Origin: Circinella umbellata
Taxonomy: Eukaryota; Mucoromycota; Mucoromycetes; Mucorales; Lichtheimiaceae
Direction of reading: 5' to 3'
Assembly: GCA_025093555.1 (NCBI GenBank)
Contig: JAIWNF010000045.1
Location: 372,001-436,000, forward strand
Length of the DNA stretch: 64,000 nucleotides
A program made the position numbers and the translations under genes. Position 1 is the first letter of the stretch, and each line of letters starts with the position of its first letter. Of the stretch, positions 25,907 to 36,943 are shown piece after piece. The notes below the pieces were generated by a model that ran no database searches, had not been told where the DNA came from, and saw only the letters and a program-made list of their open reading frames with translations.

Positions 25907-26310
25907 AAGAAAAAATTATATTATATTCCTCCTCTCCCTTCTTAACAATACAATTATGAAGATGACAAAAAAAAGAAAACAAATATCCCTTATTCCTCTT
26001 TTTTACATAATAGCTTAACTTTCTTTTTTGTGATTCTCTTATCTTCTCTTTTCTTTTTTCTTCTTTGTTCTACGATGAAATTTCTCTTATTTTGACTCGT
26101 CTATTTTCTTTATTATTCTTACTTCTTCTCTAAACCCTCTTTTCTACTTAGTTATATTATTCCTCTCTGTTTTTCTTGTCCTGTCATTTATTTATATATT
26201 ATCAATCACCCCTTCTAGTTTCCCTCATGACCTTATTAATATGTGTTTTTCTCTCTCACTCTCACTCTCATATTTTTCCTCGTCAATTTAATTTTTTTTG
26301 TTATGTTTAT
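25907..26310. other. Convergent 3' region, CT-rich
   Basis: The + strand here is a long CT/T-rich tract that serves as 3' flank for ARF6 and, read on the other strand, for the ECHDC1-like gene. It includes a CTCTCTCACTCTCACTCTCA run at about 26251-26270. No gene seen. Confidence 0.4.
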
Positions 26311-27292
26311 TTAAATTTTGGATAATCCAGCTAATTCTTGCAATACAGATGCTTCAAATGCTTCGTCTTGATCCATATCTGCTCGTACAATTAATCTCTT
26401 CATACCACGGACAGCACCAGGTGTGACCCGTTCACTGGTACGCTCATCAAATATAAAGCCCTTGAGAAACGCTTTACTTGCGTCTAAGCATGCATTATGA
26501 ACATCTGAACCAGGTGTCGTATTCACAATCACGTCAGCTAATCCAAGCTTGTTGGCCATAACTGCATCAATCTTTGGTGCACTGCCTAAAATATATAATG
26601 CTTTTTTACGGCCAATAATATTTACCAAGCGTCGTGCGCCTCCTGTTTTATAATATGAAATTAGTTAGGATATGAAACACACCTGCTTTATTTATTATTC
26701 TCAACAATGGTTATGATTATTACCCCAAGGTGAGGTGACACCCATCCGTGTCTGGACAAATCGTAAAAATGTTGTGGATGCTATACAAACATAATCGAAT
26801 GCCGTAATCAATTCTGTACCTCCACCTAACGCTGGCCCAGCCATGGATGCTACAGTAATATAAGGTAAACGAGAAAATCGCGATAATGCATCATGCATCA
26901 AATGATTTACATGGCCTGCCATATCAGGTTCTCTTAAATGCTCTTGAGCAAAAGTTAAATCTATAGCATGTTATTATAGAATAAGTAAACTGTTAATTGC
27001 ATACTGCGTATGCTTATAACAATAACAAGTTACCTAGGCCTGCGCAGAACGCTTTTCCAGGAGCTCCAGTGACAATGATAGCAACAGAATCTCTTGGATC
27101 CTGTTTCTCTAGTCTTACAACGATTTCATGGAATTCGACCATCATTTTACCACTGAAAGCATTTTGACGTTCGGGATTATTCAAAGTAATCAACCCAATA
27201 CCTTGTGCAAAGTTGGGATCGTAATGAACATTTCCTTGACCTAATGAACGTAGCTTTGTAATAGCTAGTGAGATGGAACTATCTGTTGCCAT
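26311..27292 (-). CDS. Crotonase-fold enzyme, ethylmalonyl-CoA decarboxylase (ECHDC1)-like
   Basis: Three exons read from ATG 27292 to stop 26311. Exon 1 holds GIGLITLNNPERQNAFSGKM and AIIVTGAPGKAFCAGLD, exon 2 holds SRLPYITVASMAGPALGGG, then TELITAFDYV and VQTRMGVTSPWG. Exon 3 starts GARRLVNIIGRKKAL. The NAFSG loop, the oxyanion-hole ALGGG and the RMG...SPWGG segment match animal ECHDC1 closely (NNPSRMNAFSG, WALGGGAEFTTACDF, EMGIIPSWGG). ECHDC1 removes ethylmalonyl-CoA, a side product of acetyl-CoA carboxylase. A general enoyl-CoA hydratase/isomerase is the alternative. No PTS1 or clear mitochondrial signal is visible. Confidence 0.88.
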
Positions 27293-27555
27293 GGGAGTGA
27301 TGGGTGGCTGTTATGGAGAAAAAAATATCGTTAAAAAAAGAGATCCTCCATATATAATGTGATAATCAAAAGCTTGTGAAAATGCTGACATATAGTTACC
27401 AAACTATACTGGGTTTTAATGATCTCCTATTCTGCATAAAACAATGTTCAAAACTTCACGCACCTGAAGGCCCAAAAAATAGCGAATCAATCTTTGAGAT
27501 AGTCTCTGAAACAATGTGAAGTAGCCTATCAAATTCTGAGATAGACCTGCCCTTA
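27293..27555. other. Short gap between ECHDC1-like start and the MULE left end
   Basis: The promoter of the ECHDC1-like gene has only this 263-base interval before the transposon end at 27556, so its upstream control region was probably altered by the insertion. It contains GAGATAGTCTCTG at about 27497-27509, repeated beyond the other transposon end. Confidence 0.4.
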
Positions 27556-27654
27556 GAGCCGCTGAAATTTCGCGACAAGGTCTAGCCGGGGTAATATTTA
27601 TCCGGATAGAATTCGCGACAAAAAAAAAGTCGCGATCGGTAAAATAATGTACCG
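27556..27654 (+). repeat. MULE left terminal inverted repeat
   Basis: Carries three TCGCGA-centred sites (TTTCGCGACAAGG, ATTCGCGACAAAA, AGTCGCGATCGG). The last two form an inverted pair around an A9 loop (TCGCGAC...GTCGCGA), so the end can fold as a hairpin. These are likely transposase binding sites. Confidence 0.88.
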
Positions 27655-28087
27655 GTCTAGAAAAAGCAAACCTAATAAAAAAATGCATTGTAGTAATTGC
27701 AAATATCATGAAACTATAAAAAGCATTGATCAAATGGAATTTTGTGCACTAGTCTTGGAAACTTTAGTATAAGTAACACCTAAAAATCTTTTGGTATGAT
27801 ATTTTAAACAATCTATAAGTAAATAATAATAATTATAATAAAAAAAATAATAGAAAGACACAATAAAAGAAAAGAAATAAAATAAAGTAAAATGAAACAA
27901 TAAAATGAAAAGGAATAATAAAAATAAAAAATAAAAACGTAAAATAGTCCAAATAAAAGGGAAAAGTAGAAGAATGATGATTATAGGAAATATCTAATTA
28001 AAGAAGACGTTTTTTTTTTCAGTTAGTAGTCTTATACAAAAAAAATACATTTTGGAAAATATAACTTACCGAGAGCAAAAGCTGAAA

Positions 28088-31087
28088 TTAATTATGATGT
28101 GAGTATTGCCTATTTGTTCTAGGTATGGTGGTTCTATTTCTCATTCTACGAGTACGGTCAACATATAATTCTACACTGTTATTTTCAACAGCAGAATCAA
28201 AGTCTTGTATTTGTTGGGTATCTCGTAGAAGGGGGCGGTATTCAGTTCTTTGAGTGTTGAACTCATTTTCTAGCTCGTCGATGCGTTGAAGCAATCGACG
28301 ACGTTCTTGGCGGTTTTGTTGCATGCGTTCTTCGCGACGCAAAAGATCTTGTTCTCGATCTGCAACAATAGACGTATCAAATTGTGGTGGTGTCGTAATT
28401 TGCTGATCAAATCCAGGCGCAGTAGTGGGAATCTGATCGCCAAAAATGATATCATCATTGTCGCTATCATCATCGTTTCCATCGTCACTGTCATCAGGTA
28501 GCATTGGGGGTAATGCAGCACTCTCTGCCGGAGTAAGACGGCGAGGGGCGCCAACATTCTCCTCCAACCTCATCGTGCTAAAACAATTCTCGCTTTTCTA
28601 TATACGATATTATTTTTATATCATTAACACATGTTAAGTTAACCGATAAATGAATAGTGGATAAGACAGAAAAAAAAATACAACGTACATCCAAAATTTG
28701 AATGAATGGTGCTGTTATTCGACGATGAATGAAGAAGTGGTTAGGACCAAATCTTCCATGCTGTGAACGGCGGACAAGATGCTTGCATACCAGGTATCGA
28801 CTAGTGAGAAAACTAGGACATCCACAGGTCCATGTTTCAGTCGATGGTTCATATAATGCATTTGCATTCGAGTTTTCTTCTCGACCAACAAGCCGATTCC
28901 ATTCTTTTGTGAACTCATTGGCCCATCTTGTGGCGTGGCTGCCGATAACCGTATCGCGGTTAAATTTGTATCTAAGGTCTGGAAAATACCTATCCATAAT
29001 AACATATACCAATAAATCTAAACGAGCACGATTGTAGTGGTATAAATGATTACGTTTCAATACTTTCCAATGAGCCTCAATTAACATTGTTGTTTTTGCC
29101 ATTGGGATACGATCACCGGCAGTACAGCGCGTCCAAGTTTTCCATGCCCTAGGATTATACCATTCATTGAAAAGATACACCCAAGTATCAATGTATCCAT
29201 GGTGATTGCAGAATAGATAAATTTCGCGCGCAGCACCAATATATATTTGGGCTGGCGTTCGATGACCTGGAACTAAATAAAGCAATATACAATAAAATTG
29301 TAATTAGAAATGGAAATAATATATTTTACCATACGTAGAAAAGAATCATTATAACATTTTAAACACCCATTACCATCGATCAATGGATGCATATGGAAAT
29401 GCTTAGTAACCATGTTTAGAATTGTTTCACGGTCTTGAGCTGGACAACTAGGTTGTCGACGACCTCCACGACCACCAATACCGGGTGTCCAAGTAGAAAT
29501 ATCGGGAAAATCGGGGAAGAGGGTGGATGCCATTATAACGTCATATGAAGGAATATTTCTACTTATTGGCTCAGATAGTTTTTTATCGATTGCTCGTTTC
29601 AAATGCCAAAGACAAAGCCTAAGTCGGATAGGGTTGCGTCCCCAGACTGTTTCAATTGCCCTCATTTGAGCTTTATCTTTATCAGAGAACATAAAAGTTG
29701 GAACGAATCCATGATCACGCAACTTCACAAAAAAACGTTTTAATGCCTTTGTTTTTGTTCCATTAGGAGCATTTTGTTCGAGTTTTGTATATAAGAAGTA
29801 TGCAATTGGAAATGCTACTCCGTTGACATTTGCAACAATACCAAACAATTCGGCATCAGCACGATTTGTTTTAAAAGTAGAGTCAATTACATATTCATGA
29901 ACATTGTCATTTTCAATAAGAAGTTGGAAAAAGGGGGTAACAAAGCCAAATCCAACATAGTATATTGTACGTTTCCATGCAATCTAGTTTTTATTATTTA
30001 TTGTATTTATATAAGATTCTATTTATGCTATATCCTTTCAACTATTGCTAATATCACAACTACAACCTGCCACGAGCTTTTCAAGCAAAAAAAAATAAGT
30101 CTAGTGTTAGTAGCTCTTCTTTTATTACATACCTCATAAAATCCTTGATTATTATACCGCTGAACCAGCATTCTTGCTGATAGCAACTGGTCAGGGTGCA
30201 AGCGATACTCGCGTTCAAAGGTTCTTGTCCACCAGTAGTATACTTGCATTGGGGATATGTTGGAATCTGGAAATTCCCGGATTATGCGTCGATAAACACT
30301 CGCTGCATTTGTTTGTTGCGAGCTTCTCGAAGTAAGCGTTCAACAGCATCAGCAGGCGGGTGACTTTTATGGCGTACTTCGAGCTCCACATATCCGAGCT
30401 GGCGTTTGATGATACCTTGAATACGACCATGACAGTCGTATACTGGCATTCGTTCATGCTGACGGACACGCTCTCTGTCTGGATTGTTCTGCTGGTATGT
30501 CAATGAGCGGGAGCAATATCCAGTAAACGATATATCAAAAGATTGCTCTGGGTCAGCTTCATTACGCAGAATATAGCGATACCCGTCACACTGCCCAACC
30601 ACATCGAGAATCCGATCCATTACTTGTCTGTCTCCCATGAGCTCCAATTCAGGGTCAATGCAGACATAACAAGTGAATGTATACATCCCCTATATTATAG
30701 TTTTTTTTAATCAGCTTTAATCAACATCATTTTTTTTTGATAAGTTATAAGTATTCTTACTTGGTCATCTGGTTGATGAAAGTCGTCATTAGTGCCATGA
30801 TATTCTTCATCAAGAGAATCCAAAAATACCATGTCATCAAGGGGGATCACACGTCTAGGCGTATCACGTCCACGGCAAGCATCACAGGTTTTATTAGGTG
30901 TATTTCTACCCAAAAAAGCCGTTCCTGCTTTTACCTGATAACATCTGTGGCAGAAATACATGATATTTTCGTCAAAAGAATCTTCTTGACGAGCTTCAGC
31001 AATTGTTGGTGCATCTGTGGTATTACGAACATGGCGTAAGACACGAGGATTACGAATGCTGGGAATGCGATTGTTGTTAGTGTTCAT
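28088..31087 (-). CDS. MULE transposase, nearly complete, one apparent frameshift
   Basis: Reading starts at ATG 31087 (MNTNNNRIPSIRN). Exon 1 (31087-30761) has a C-x2-C...C-x2-C element (CHRCYQVK and CDACRGRD). Exon 2 begins at 30689 (GMYTFTCYVC). The frame shifts by one base near 30310-30330 and continues RRIIREFPDSNISPMQVYYW. After an intron the core shows YVIDSTFKTN (first Asp), MFSDKDKAQMRAIE (second Asp), LCLWHLKRAI and TTMLIEAHWKVLKR (candidate third acidic residue, Glu). A SWIM finger follows, WTCGCPSFLTSRYLVCKHLV. The last exon (28573-28088) gives an acidic stretch and a coiled coil (REERMQQNRQERRRLLQRID). The missing base may be a real inactivating mutation or a sequencing error in an otherwise intact gene. 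Confidence 0.85.
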
Positions 31088-31360
31088 TATAAAATAGTAA
31101 TTAAGAAAATGATAAAACTGAATAACAGTAGACAAACAAATGCTGGCACCAAAATTTTGTTTCTAATTCCTCTAAGCCTCAAATTAAAATATTGGCTTTT
31201 GATCACTTTCTATCTATTTGCATATATTTTCCTCTAGATTTTGTCTCCAAATATGCTGAAAATATAAAAAACATTGAATTATTATAATAAACTTTTTTTC
31301 CATCCTGATCAAAATGCACCATATCAAAAAAAATAAATAAAAACATCCTTTTCTTTACGT

Positions 31361-31458
31361 CGGTACATTATTTTACCGATCGCGACTTTTTTTTGTCGCG
31401 AATTCTATTCGGATAAATATTACCCCGGCTAGACCTTGTCGCGAAATTTCAGCGGCTC
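31361..31458 (-). repeat. MULE right terminal inverted repeat
   Basis: Inverted copy of 27556-27654, with the same three TCGCGA-centred sites and the same hairpin around a T8 loop. Confidence 0.88.
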
Positions 31459-32211
31459 CTATGTTTGGTCTGAGATAGTCTCTTTTGTACTACGCGAAAA
31501 GAGAATGCTTTTCATACCCCTCTCTTTTGCATTGATAGGGAATGTCAAAATAAAAAAGGCCAAATAGGCTCATGTCACTTTATTTCTTTTTCCTTTTTTT
31601 TTTAACAAAAAGAATACCAGAAGCCCATTTAAATTTGAGACCAAGCCAAAAGAAAGAAAAAAAGGTGGTGCTAATCCAGACGGTGGGAGACATAAAAAGC
31701 AAGTAGCAGGCCAAACATTCCTAAATTTTGGATCAACTCTTACCATCCATTGATCATCAAGAAACGAATAATTGTGCCTCTAATATGTTTGCCAAAAAAT
31801 ACTCAATAAATATCGTAATCAAACAGTAGAAGGTGATAGTATTGATTATGTAGAGCCCCAATTCTCATTGATTATTTTGAGAAGTTACAAAAATCGTATT
31901 GTTAAGGATGGCGAGTAAAAACTTCCACGAGAATATAGTCAAAAGCACAGTACCTCTCAGAATTAACCACATAAGCAAAAGATGAAACTTATTGCCAGAG
32001 ATATAATTTTATAAATAGGTGTGTATAAAAAAGTATCTAAAAACATAATCATAATTTGGAAAAAAAACCAATGTGTAATCAGTAAAGAAGATTGTTTACT
32101 TACAGCTATATACAGTAGGTATCTTACACAGATATCATTTACAGAAGCACTACAGTACTATAAAGTATTAAAACTAATTGTATCGTGGCAAAGAAGACCT
32201 GGCTATTATAA
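31459..32211. other. Spacer between the MULE and the BRCT pseudogene
   Basis: AT-rich, no gene recognised. TCTGAGATAGTCTCTT lies just outside the transposon end at about 31470-31485 and shares TGAGATAGTCTCT with the left flank. Confidence 0.35.
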
Positions 32212-32912
32212 TTATTCTACTACGAATTGATCCAGTTCCTTCATACTTTGTCGTAATGATGTTATAATAACCACATCCTTATTATAGACTTTGTAACCCA
32301 TTCTAACTAATCGAGATTTTTCAGCTTGATTGATCGGATCTATAATCACTAAATTACAAGAGTTGGAGTGATTCAATTCTTTAATCTTCTTCATCATCTA
32401 AAAAAACCCCAACAATAACAACTGGATATTATATTTGATTTGATGTAGACAAGTGAAAATCTTATTTTACATTCTATTTCTACTTACGTGACCTCCAGCT
32501 GATTTATAATCTGTTCCAAGATGCTTCTTTCGCTGTTTGATCCTGAAAAATAAAATCTATAACCTTGAAATAAAGTTCCTGTTTTGCTTGGTGAATCGGT
32601 TGCTTGTCGACCTTTACGAGTTTCTTCAAGGCTATCTCGAAGATAAACATTTGTTCTCTTTCGACTATTTCATCCACGAGAGGGAATTCATCAGGGTCCA
32701 ATAACATCCGATCTTTAATTGATGCTTCCAGCCATTTTTTTGTTGTAATCTTTAATCCCAAGTTGACGGCAGATAAAAATTTGACTGTGCGTAATATATT
32801 TCCATCTGTAATAAAATGAGTGGCATTGTATACATCTTCAGTTAAGGTAAAATTTAATCTTTGAATTTCCTATGAACGTGTATCAAGAAGCTAGTGAGCT
32901 TATCCGTGATAA

Positions 32913-32960
<48 letters not shown>

Positions 32961-34327
32961 TCTTGTGAGCAGTTAACCTTTTTTATGCCAGTAAGACTTT
33001 CGGTAAAACCTGTGAACAATAAGGTAGGTGCTTTTGATCTTTTACTTCGTCTTGCTTTAAAAGATGATGGTAATGATAGATTGTTGATGCTGACAGAATG
33101 AGATGCTAATAAAGTGGCAGAAGTTACAGTAGATAATTTAATATTAGAGCTTCTTGTTGATTTAGTAGCGGTAGCAGCTTTTGTAGTCGTTCCGGTTGCT
33201 GTAGTAGTTGTAGCTGTTGTTGTTATTGCTGATAATGGTTGTTCTTCGGGAATATGTCTTTTTTGTTGTGTGGGTTGTCTTGTTTGAATCGTTTTATTAT
33301 CGCTGGTATCAAAAGCCGATATTGTTAATTTAATATATTCTCGAACGTATTTGTTAGATATTAAATTCTTCTAATTCTTTTCAGAATGTTCAGCACATTT
33401 TGGTGATTTTTCATTTTTTTTTGTACCAACGATCAATTATTGTTGTACCAATGGTCGTAGGAGAAATTTGTGTTTCTTGAAAATAATGTACTTCTCCCGA
33501 CATGGTTGGTGAATAATCCAGTTGTTGAAACAATCTTCCAAAAACTTGTAATTCACTACGCATACATTCATGTTAATTGCTCGTCTATACTGGTCGCTTT
33601 GATTACTATTATCGTAATACCATATATTGGTAAAAAAAAACGAGAGTTACATTATGATACAATCGGCCCCCTTATAATATCTATTTCTATTATCTTTTGA
33701 AGATGGCATAATTGACTTCGGGACAAATAAAAGGACAAAACACAAAGCCAATTGCATGCCCAGCATACTTTACAGATTGACGTTCCATTCCCAAAAACCC
33801 TTCGATACTAAAGGTCTACAAATACTGTATTATTTATTATTGTATTCACACATCCTCTTCTGTATGTACCCAATTATTCTTTAGAGAAAACTTACTTTAT
33901 TATGTGAGCCTGGTACTGCGCCAATTGGTAAAGGATAGTCCATAATGGTCATAGTTGGAGCGTGGAACTCTTCTCGATATCTGGTATTGATAAGCCATTG
34001 CTTATTTGCAACATACTTATTATGCAATCCAGCTAAGCGATACTCATCTTGGGAACGGTTTTCAACAACTGCAATCATCACATTGTTTTTCTCATATTAT
34101 GTTGCTATTTTTGCCCCAGCATTCATTATATGACTTAAGGCTTCTTCTTCTGTTTTCGTCAATAAATATTTCATAGTAGATAATAAAAATAAAACATGAT
34201 TTTTCATATATTGTGCTTTGGGCTGAACATTAATGATTTTGGTAAGCTTTAAACTATCGTTAAACTGCGAACCTTGCAAAGGATATATCGGTAGATTACC
34301 AACTGGGTCATAAAGATCGATTGTCAT
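32212..34327 (-). pseudogene. Multi-BRCT DNA-damage protein relic (Rtt107/Brc1/PTIP-like)
   Basis: From 34327 the frame gives MTIDLYDPVGNLPIYPLQ and a BRCT-like region (EALSHIMNAGAKIAT). An in-frame TAA at 34097-34099 interrupts it before YEKNNVMIAVVENRSQDEYR and NKYVANKQWLINTRYRE. A second BRCT starts TFSIEGFLGMERQSVKY and its end reappears in another frame (RRAINMNVCVVNYKFLEDCF). A Ser/Thr/Ala-rich linker leads to a C-terminal tandem pair: APTLLFTGFTESLTGIKK, then ATHFITDGNILRTVKFLSAV and KITTKKWLEASIKDRMLLDP, then YRFYFSGSNSERSILEQIIN. The last block requires frame changes before AGGHMMKKIKELNHSNS. The order of BRCTs fits Rtt107/Brc1/PTIP scaffolds that bind phosphorylated H2A. A stop plus at least two frame breaks make this a decayed copy. 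Confidence 0.72.
32909..32960. repeat. (TA)n(TG)n compound microsatellite
   Basis: An uninterrupted TA run passes directly into a TG run. It lies in a non-coding interval of the BRCT relic and is likely length-variable. Confidence 0.9.
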
Positions 34328-34669
34328 CTTTATATGTTCAACAGAAAAAGGTAAAGAAAAGCTAAAGTCAAAATGACGAGGAAAGAAAATTAAATATCAG
34401 TCGATGAATATTGATCCCGTTGGTGCTTATTTATTTCCCATTAAAAATATACTATATATAATATATCAATGTTCTTTATATCGTGCCGCTATGTAATAAT
34501 GATTTTTTATTGGCTCAAAAATGATAAAAATCTGTGTTTGAGATCCATCCATCAGTTTTTACTTTTATTCTTGACAATAATCCTATCGTATATTCTACAC
34601 TTTTCTTCTTTATTCTTTATTCTTTTTGTTTTTTTTTACTTCTTTTTATATATCGTTAAATTATAAAAT

Positions 34670-35131
34670 ATGGCTAGAACGTTTGAAGTTGGATATGATC
34701 CTATGGCTGTTGATAATCCAGCTAACAAGAAAGTCACCCCGAATGTGACGATTAATATGAGCCAAGGTAATTTAAAAGAAAAAAATGGGGACTTTTTTTT
34801 GCTCTTGATAAAATCATTACTTTGGGTGAAAGACAGTGTATCTTATAAATAAAATTATACATATTACTAGATTATTTGAATCTAGCTATAAGTCCTCAAG
34901 CTTCTTGTATGTTAGAAAGTTCCCCAGATAATGACTATAGTATATATGAGCGAATTTATCAAGCAGCACAAGGAAAGCCTATCGGTCCTGGCTCAGATAA
35001 TAAAGCAATTAAATGGTTGAGAAAACATTATTTAGAGCTATCTAAAGAAGAAGCGAATAATAATGTCGACCATGTTTGCAAAATCATAAATAATATAACA
35101 GTTGAATATCCGTGCGGTACAAATTTGTTTT
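34670..35131 (+). CDS. Two-exon orphan ORF, possibly truncated by transposon insertion
   Basis: Exon 1 (34670-34766) reads MARTFEVGYDPMAVDNPANK and splices in phase to an exon from 34886 (ISPQASCMLESSPDNDYSIY, then AIKWLRKHYLELSKEEANNN). The frame ends in LF-stop at 35131, where a different frame takes up MULE-like sequence. The CT/T-rich leader before 34670 and matching splice phase suggest a real 5' gene portion, but I recognise no family. It may be the N-terminus of a transposase or a host gene cut by the insertion. Confidence 0.4.
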
Positions 35132-35342
35132 AGTAACGGCACTTCAAGAACTATCATTAGCAACAATTGGATTAAATCCACAACGTTTCACAATTAATAA
35201 TAGCTTGCCTGAAGATAATGCGATTGTTCAAGTTTGGCCTGGCTGTTCAATTCAACACTGTATTTGGCATGTCATGCGAGCTTGGATGCAAAACGTTCAA
35301 GCAAAAATACATGGATCAATTGGGCGAACACCAAGTACATGA
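35112..35342 (+). pseudogene. MULE transposase fragment (second family)
   Basis: A 76-residue frame contains FTINNSLPEDNAIVQVWPG and IQHCIWHVMRAWMQNVQAKI. This resembles the second-Asp/C-x-W-H step of MULE transposases (MTD...E..A....WP...LC.WHV.RAW). The Asp of the motif is replaced (INN), and the preceding catalytic region is missing. It is clearly different from the transposase at 28-31 kb. Confidence 0.55.
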
Positions 35343-36185
35343 TCCCAAAACATTTATATCTTCAAGTGATCCTGGATTGGTGGTTACTACTTGTACAATA
35401 GGAGCGACATCCAAGCAGTACTTGGATGTTATAAATAACTATAGAAACTTATATACGTTGTTGGAATGTGAAGATACAAGTTATTAAATGGATATTGATG
35501 CAGAAGAAGAAGCAAATACGGATGTACCAGAATCTTTCAATATTATGATAACACAAGGTCAATCGTCAATATCACCTCTTGCGTCATCATCAGCATTGTC
35601 GTGTTATTACCTTCCATATTAAAACATGCAACCAATAACACCTCGCAAATCATGGATAGTAAAACCCTGTCAAAAAAAATAGAAGGAAACGAGAACGTAA
35701 AAGAGGAAAAAAGAGGAAATAAGCCGTGACAGCTTAAATCGTGACCGAAAAACCAGAAGTTTACTAGATACATTAGCCCACAAAAAACTTGTGGCCAAAA
35801 TACGACGTGAAATGGTAAACGGGGTTAAGAATGCCAAGGTGATTCATAGTTTTGGTGCTTGGAAGCTAAGGTGTATATTATTGTTTATCTAGCTGTTCTA
35901 TAATAAAAATACATAATAAATTTTGTACACAATCACTCATTAAAGAAAAATCAAGTTTTATAGGAATTTTCCAATAAAAGGGTACAGAAGAAAAAGTAGT
36001 AAAAAAGTTCAAGCCGCAGCAAAACAATGTGAACATGATAAAGTAATTGAAGTCGACGAGTACCTCAGCTCCGCTGTGTGCCCATACTGTTTTCAAAGGC
36101 TATCCAATCACATATACCGAAGAGATGACAAATTGGTCAAGATTAATGGTGCCAAAACTTGTAACAATCCTCATTGTCCAAGTCG

Positions 36186-36199
36186 TACTACCAATAGTA
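36186..36199 (+). repeat. Target-site duplication, left copy
   Basis: TACTACCAATAGTA, identical to 36930-36943, at the left edge of the LINE insertion. Confidence 0.9.
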
Positions 36200-36929
36200 G
36201 GATTTCTCCCTGGTAAACCAGTACCTTGCTGGTGTCACCATGATGGCGCTCTCACCACCACCACCCATCTCATTGAATGCTTTCACTTACGTGCTGACAC
36301 TGCCACAATTGACCCTATATCATTTGTACTCAACAAACTTCACAAAAAGCCTCCAAAAGAGCAACGTCACCAACAATATTGGAATCGAATATGGCCACAA
36401 CTATGTGAAGCTCTCTATAAAATTGATTTCAACTGCCACCCAAATTAAAATTTTACAAACAGCAATGATCCCGACCCAGGAAGGCTCTTTCTTAATTGGA
36501 TAAAATCTGCCGGCGATCCTACACCTTTTTCTCTCACCAGCACTACAGCACCAGCAACTACTGACACCACTGACACCACTGACACCACCACCACAGCTCC
36601 AGTAGTACCACATCATGTAGTAAACTAGTTTTGCTTTAATTTTCCTGCCTTACTATCATATTATACATATATATATATATATATAAAAGAAAAAAAACAA
36701 AAAAAAAGAACAAATCTTATCTCTCCCTTCTAGTAATTTACTACGACAGCTTTTACCCACTTTTTACATACTATATACTTTCTATTATTGCCTTTAACCT
36801 TTTTTTTCCTTCTTGCCCTTGAGATTTTTTCATATCACTTTGCCTAACAGGATTGGACTAGAGCGGATATGTCCTATTTCGACGCAGCGTTCATTTAGTC
36901 ATTTTTTTTCTCTTTAATAAACTTTAATC
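36200..36929 (+). mobile_element. 5'-truncated LINE, 3' tail (730 bp)
   Basis: Bounded by 14-bp direct repeats, as expected for target-primed reverse transcription. The first codons read GFLPGKPVPCWCHHDG and TTTTHLIECFHLRAD, a C-x-C...H...C pattern typical of the zinc-knuckle end of fungal LINE reverse transcriptases. NRIWPQLCEALYKIDFNCHP and DPDPGRLFLNWIKSAGDP follow. One in-frame TAA (after CHPN) shows decay. A Thr-rich tail ends at about 36630, followed by a TA microsatellite, poly-A patches and a 3' UTR. The RT catalytic core is absent. Confidence 0.78.
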
Positions 36930-36943
36930 TACTACCAATAGTA
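36930..36943 (+). repeat. Target-site duplication, right copy
   Basis: Second copy of TACTACCAATAGTA; the interrupted Fanzor-like frame resumes immediately afterwards. Confidence 0.9.

Larger units (their letters stand above)
27556..31458. mobile_element. Mutator-like element (MULE), 3.9 kb, with 99/98-bp TIRs
   Basis: The left end at 27556-27654 and right end at 31361-31458 are inverted copies that differ by one A in a poly-A run and a G/A at one site. Both begin GAGCCGCTGAAATTTCGCGA and end near AATAATGTACCG. Between them lies a minus-strand transposase with MULE DDE motifs and a SWIM zinc finger. Long TIRs and this transposase type define MULEs. A 9-bp target-site duplication, expected for the family, is not visible next to these ends. 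Confidence 0.9.
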
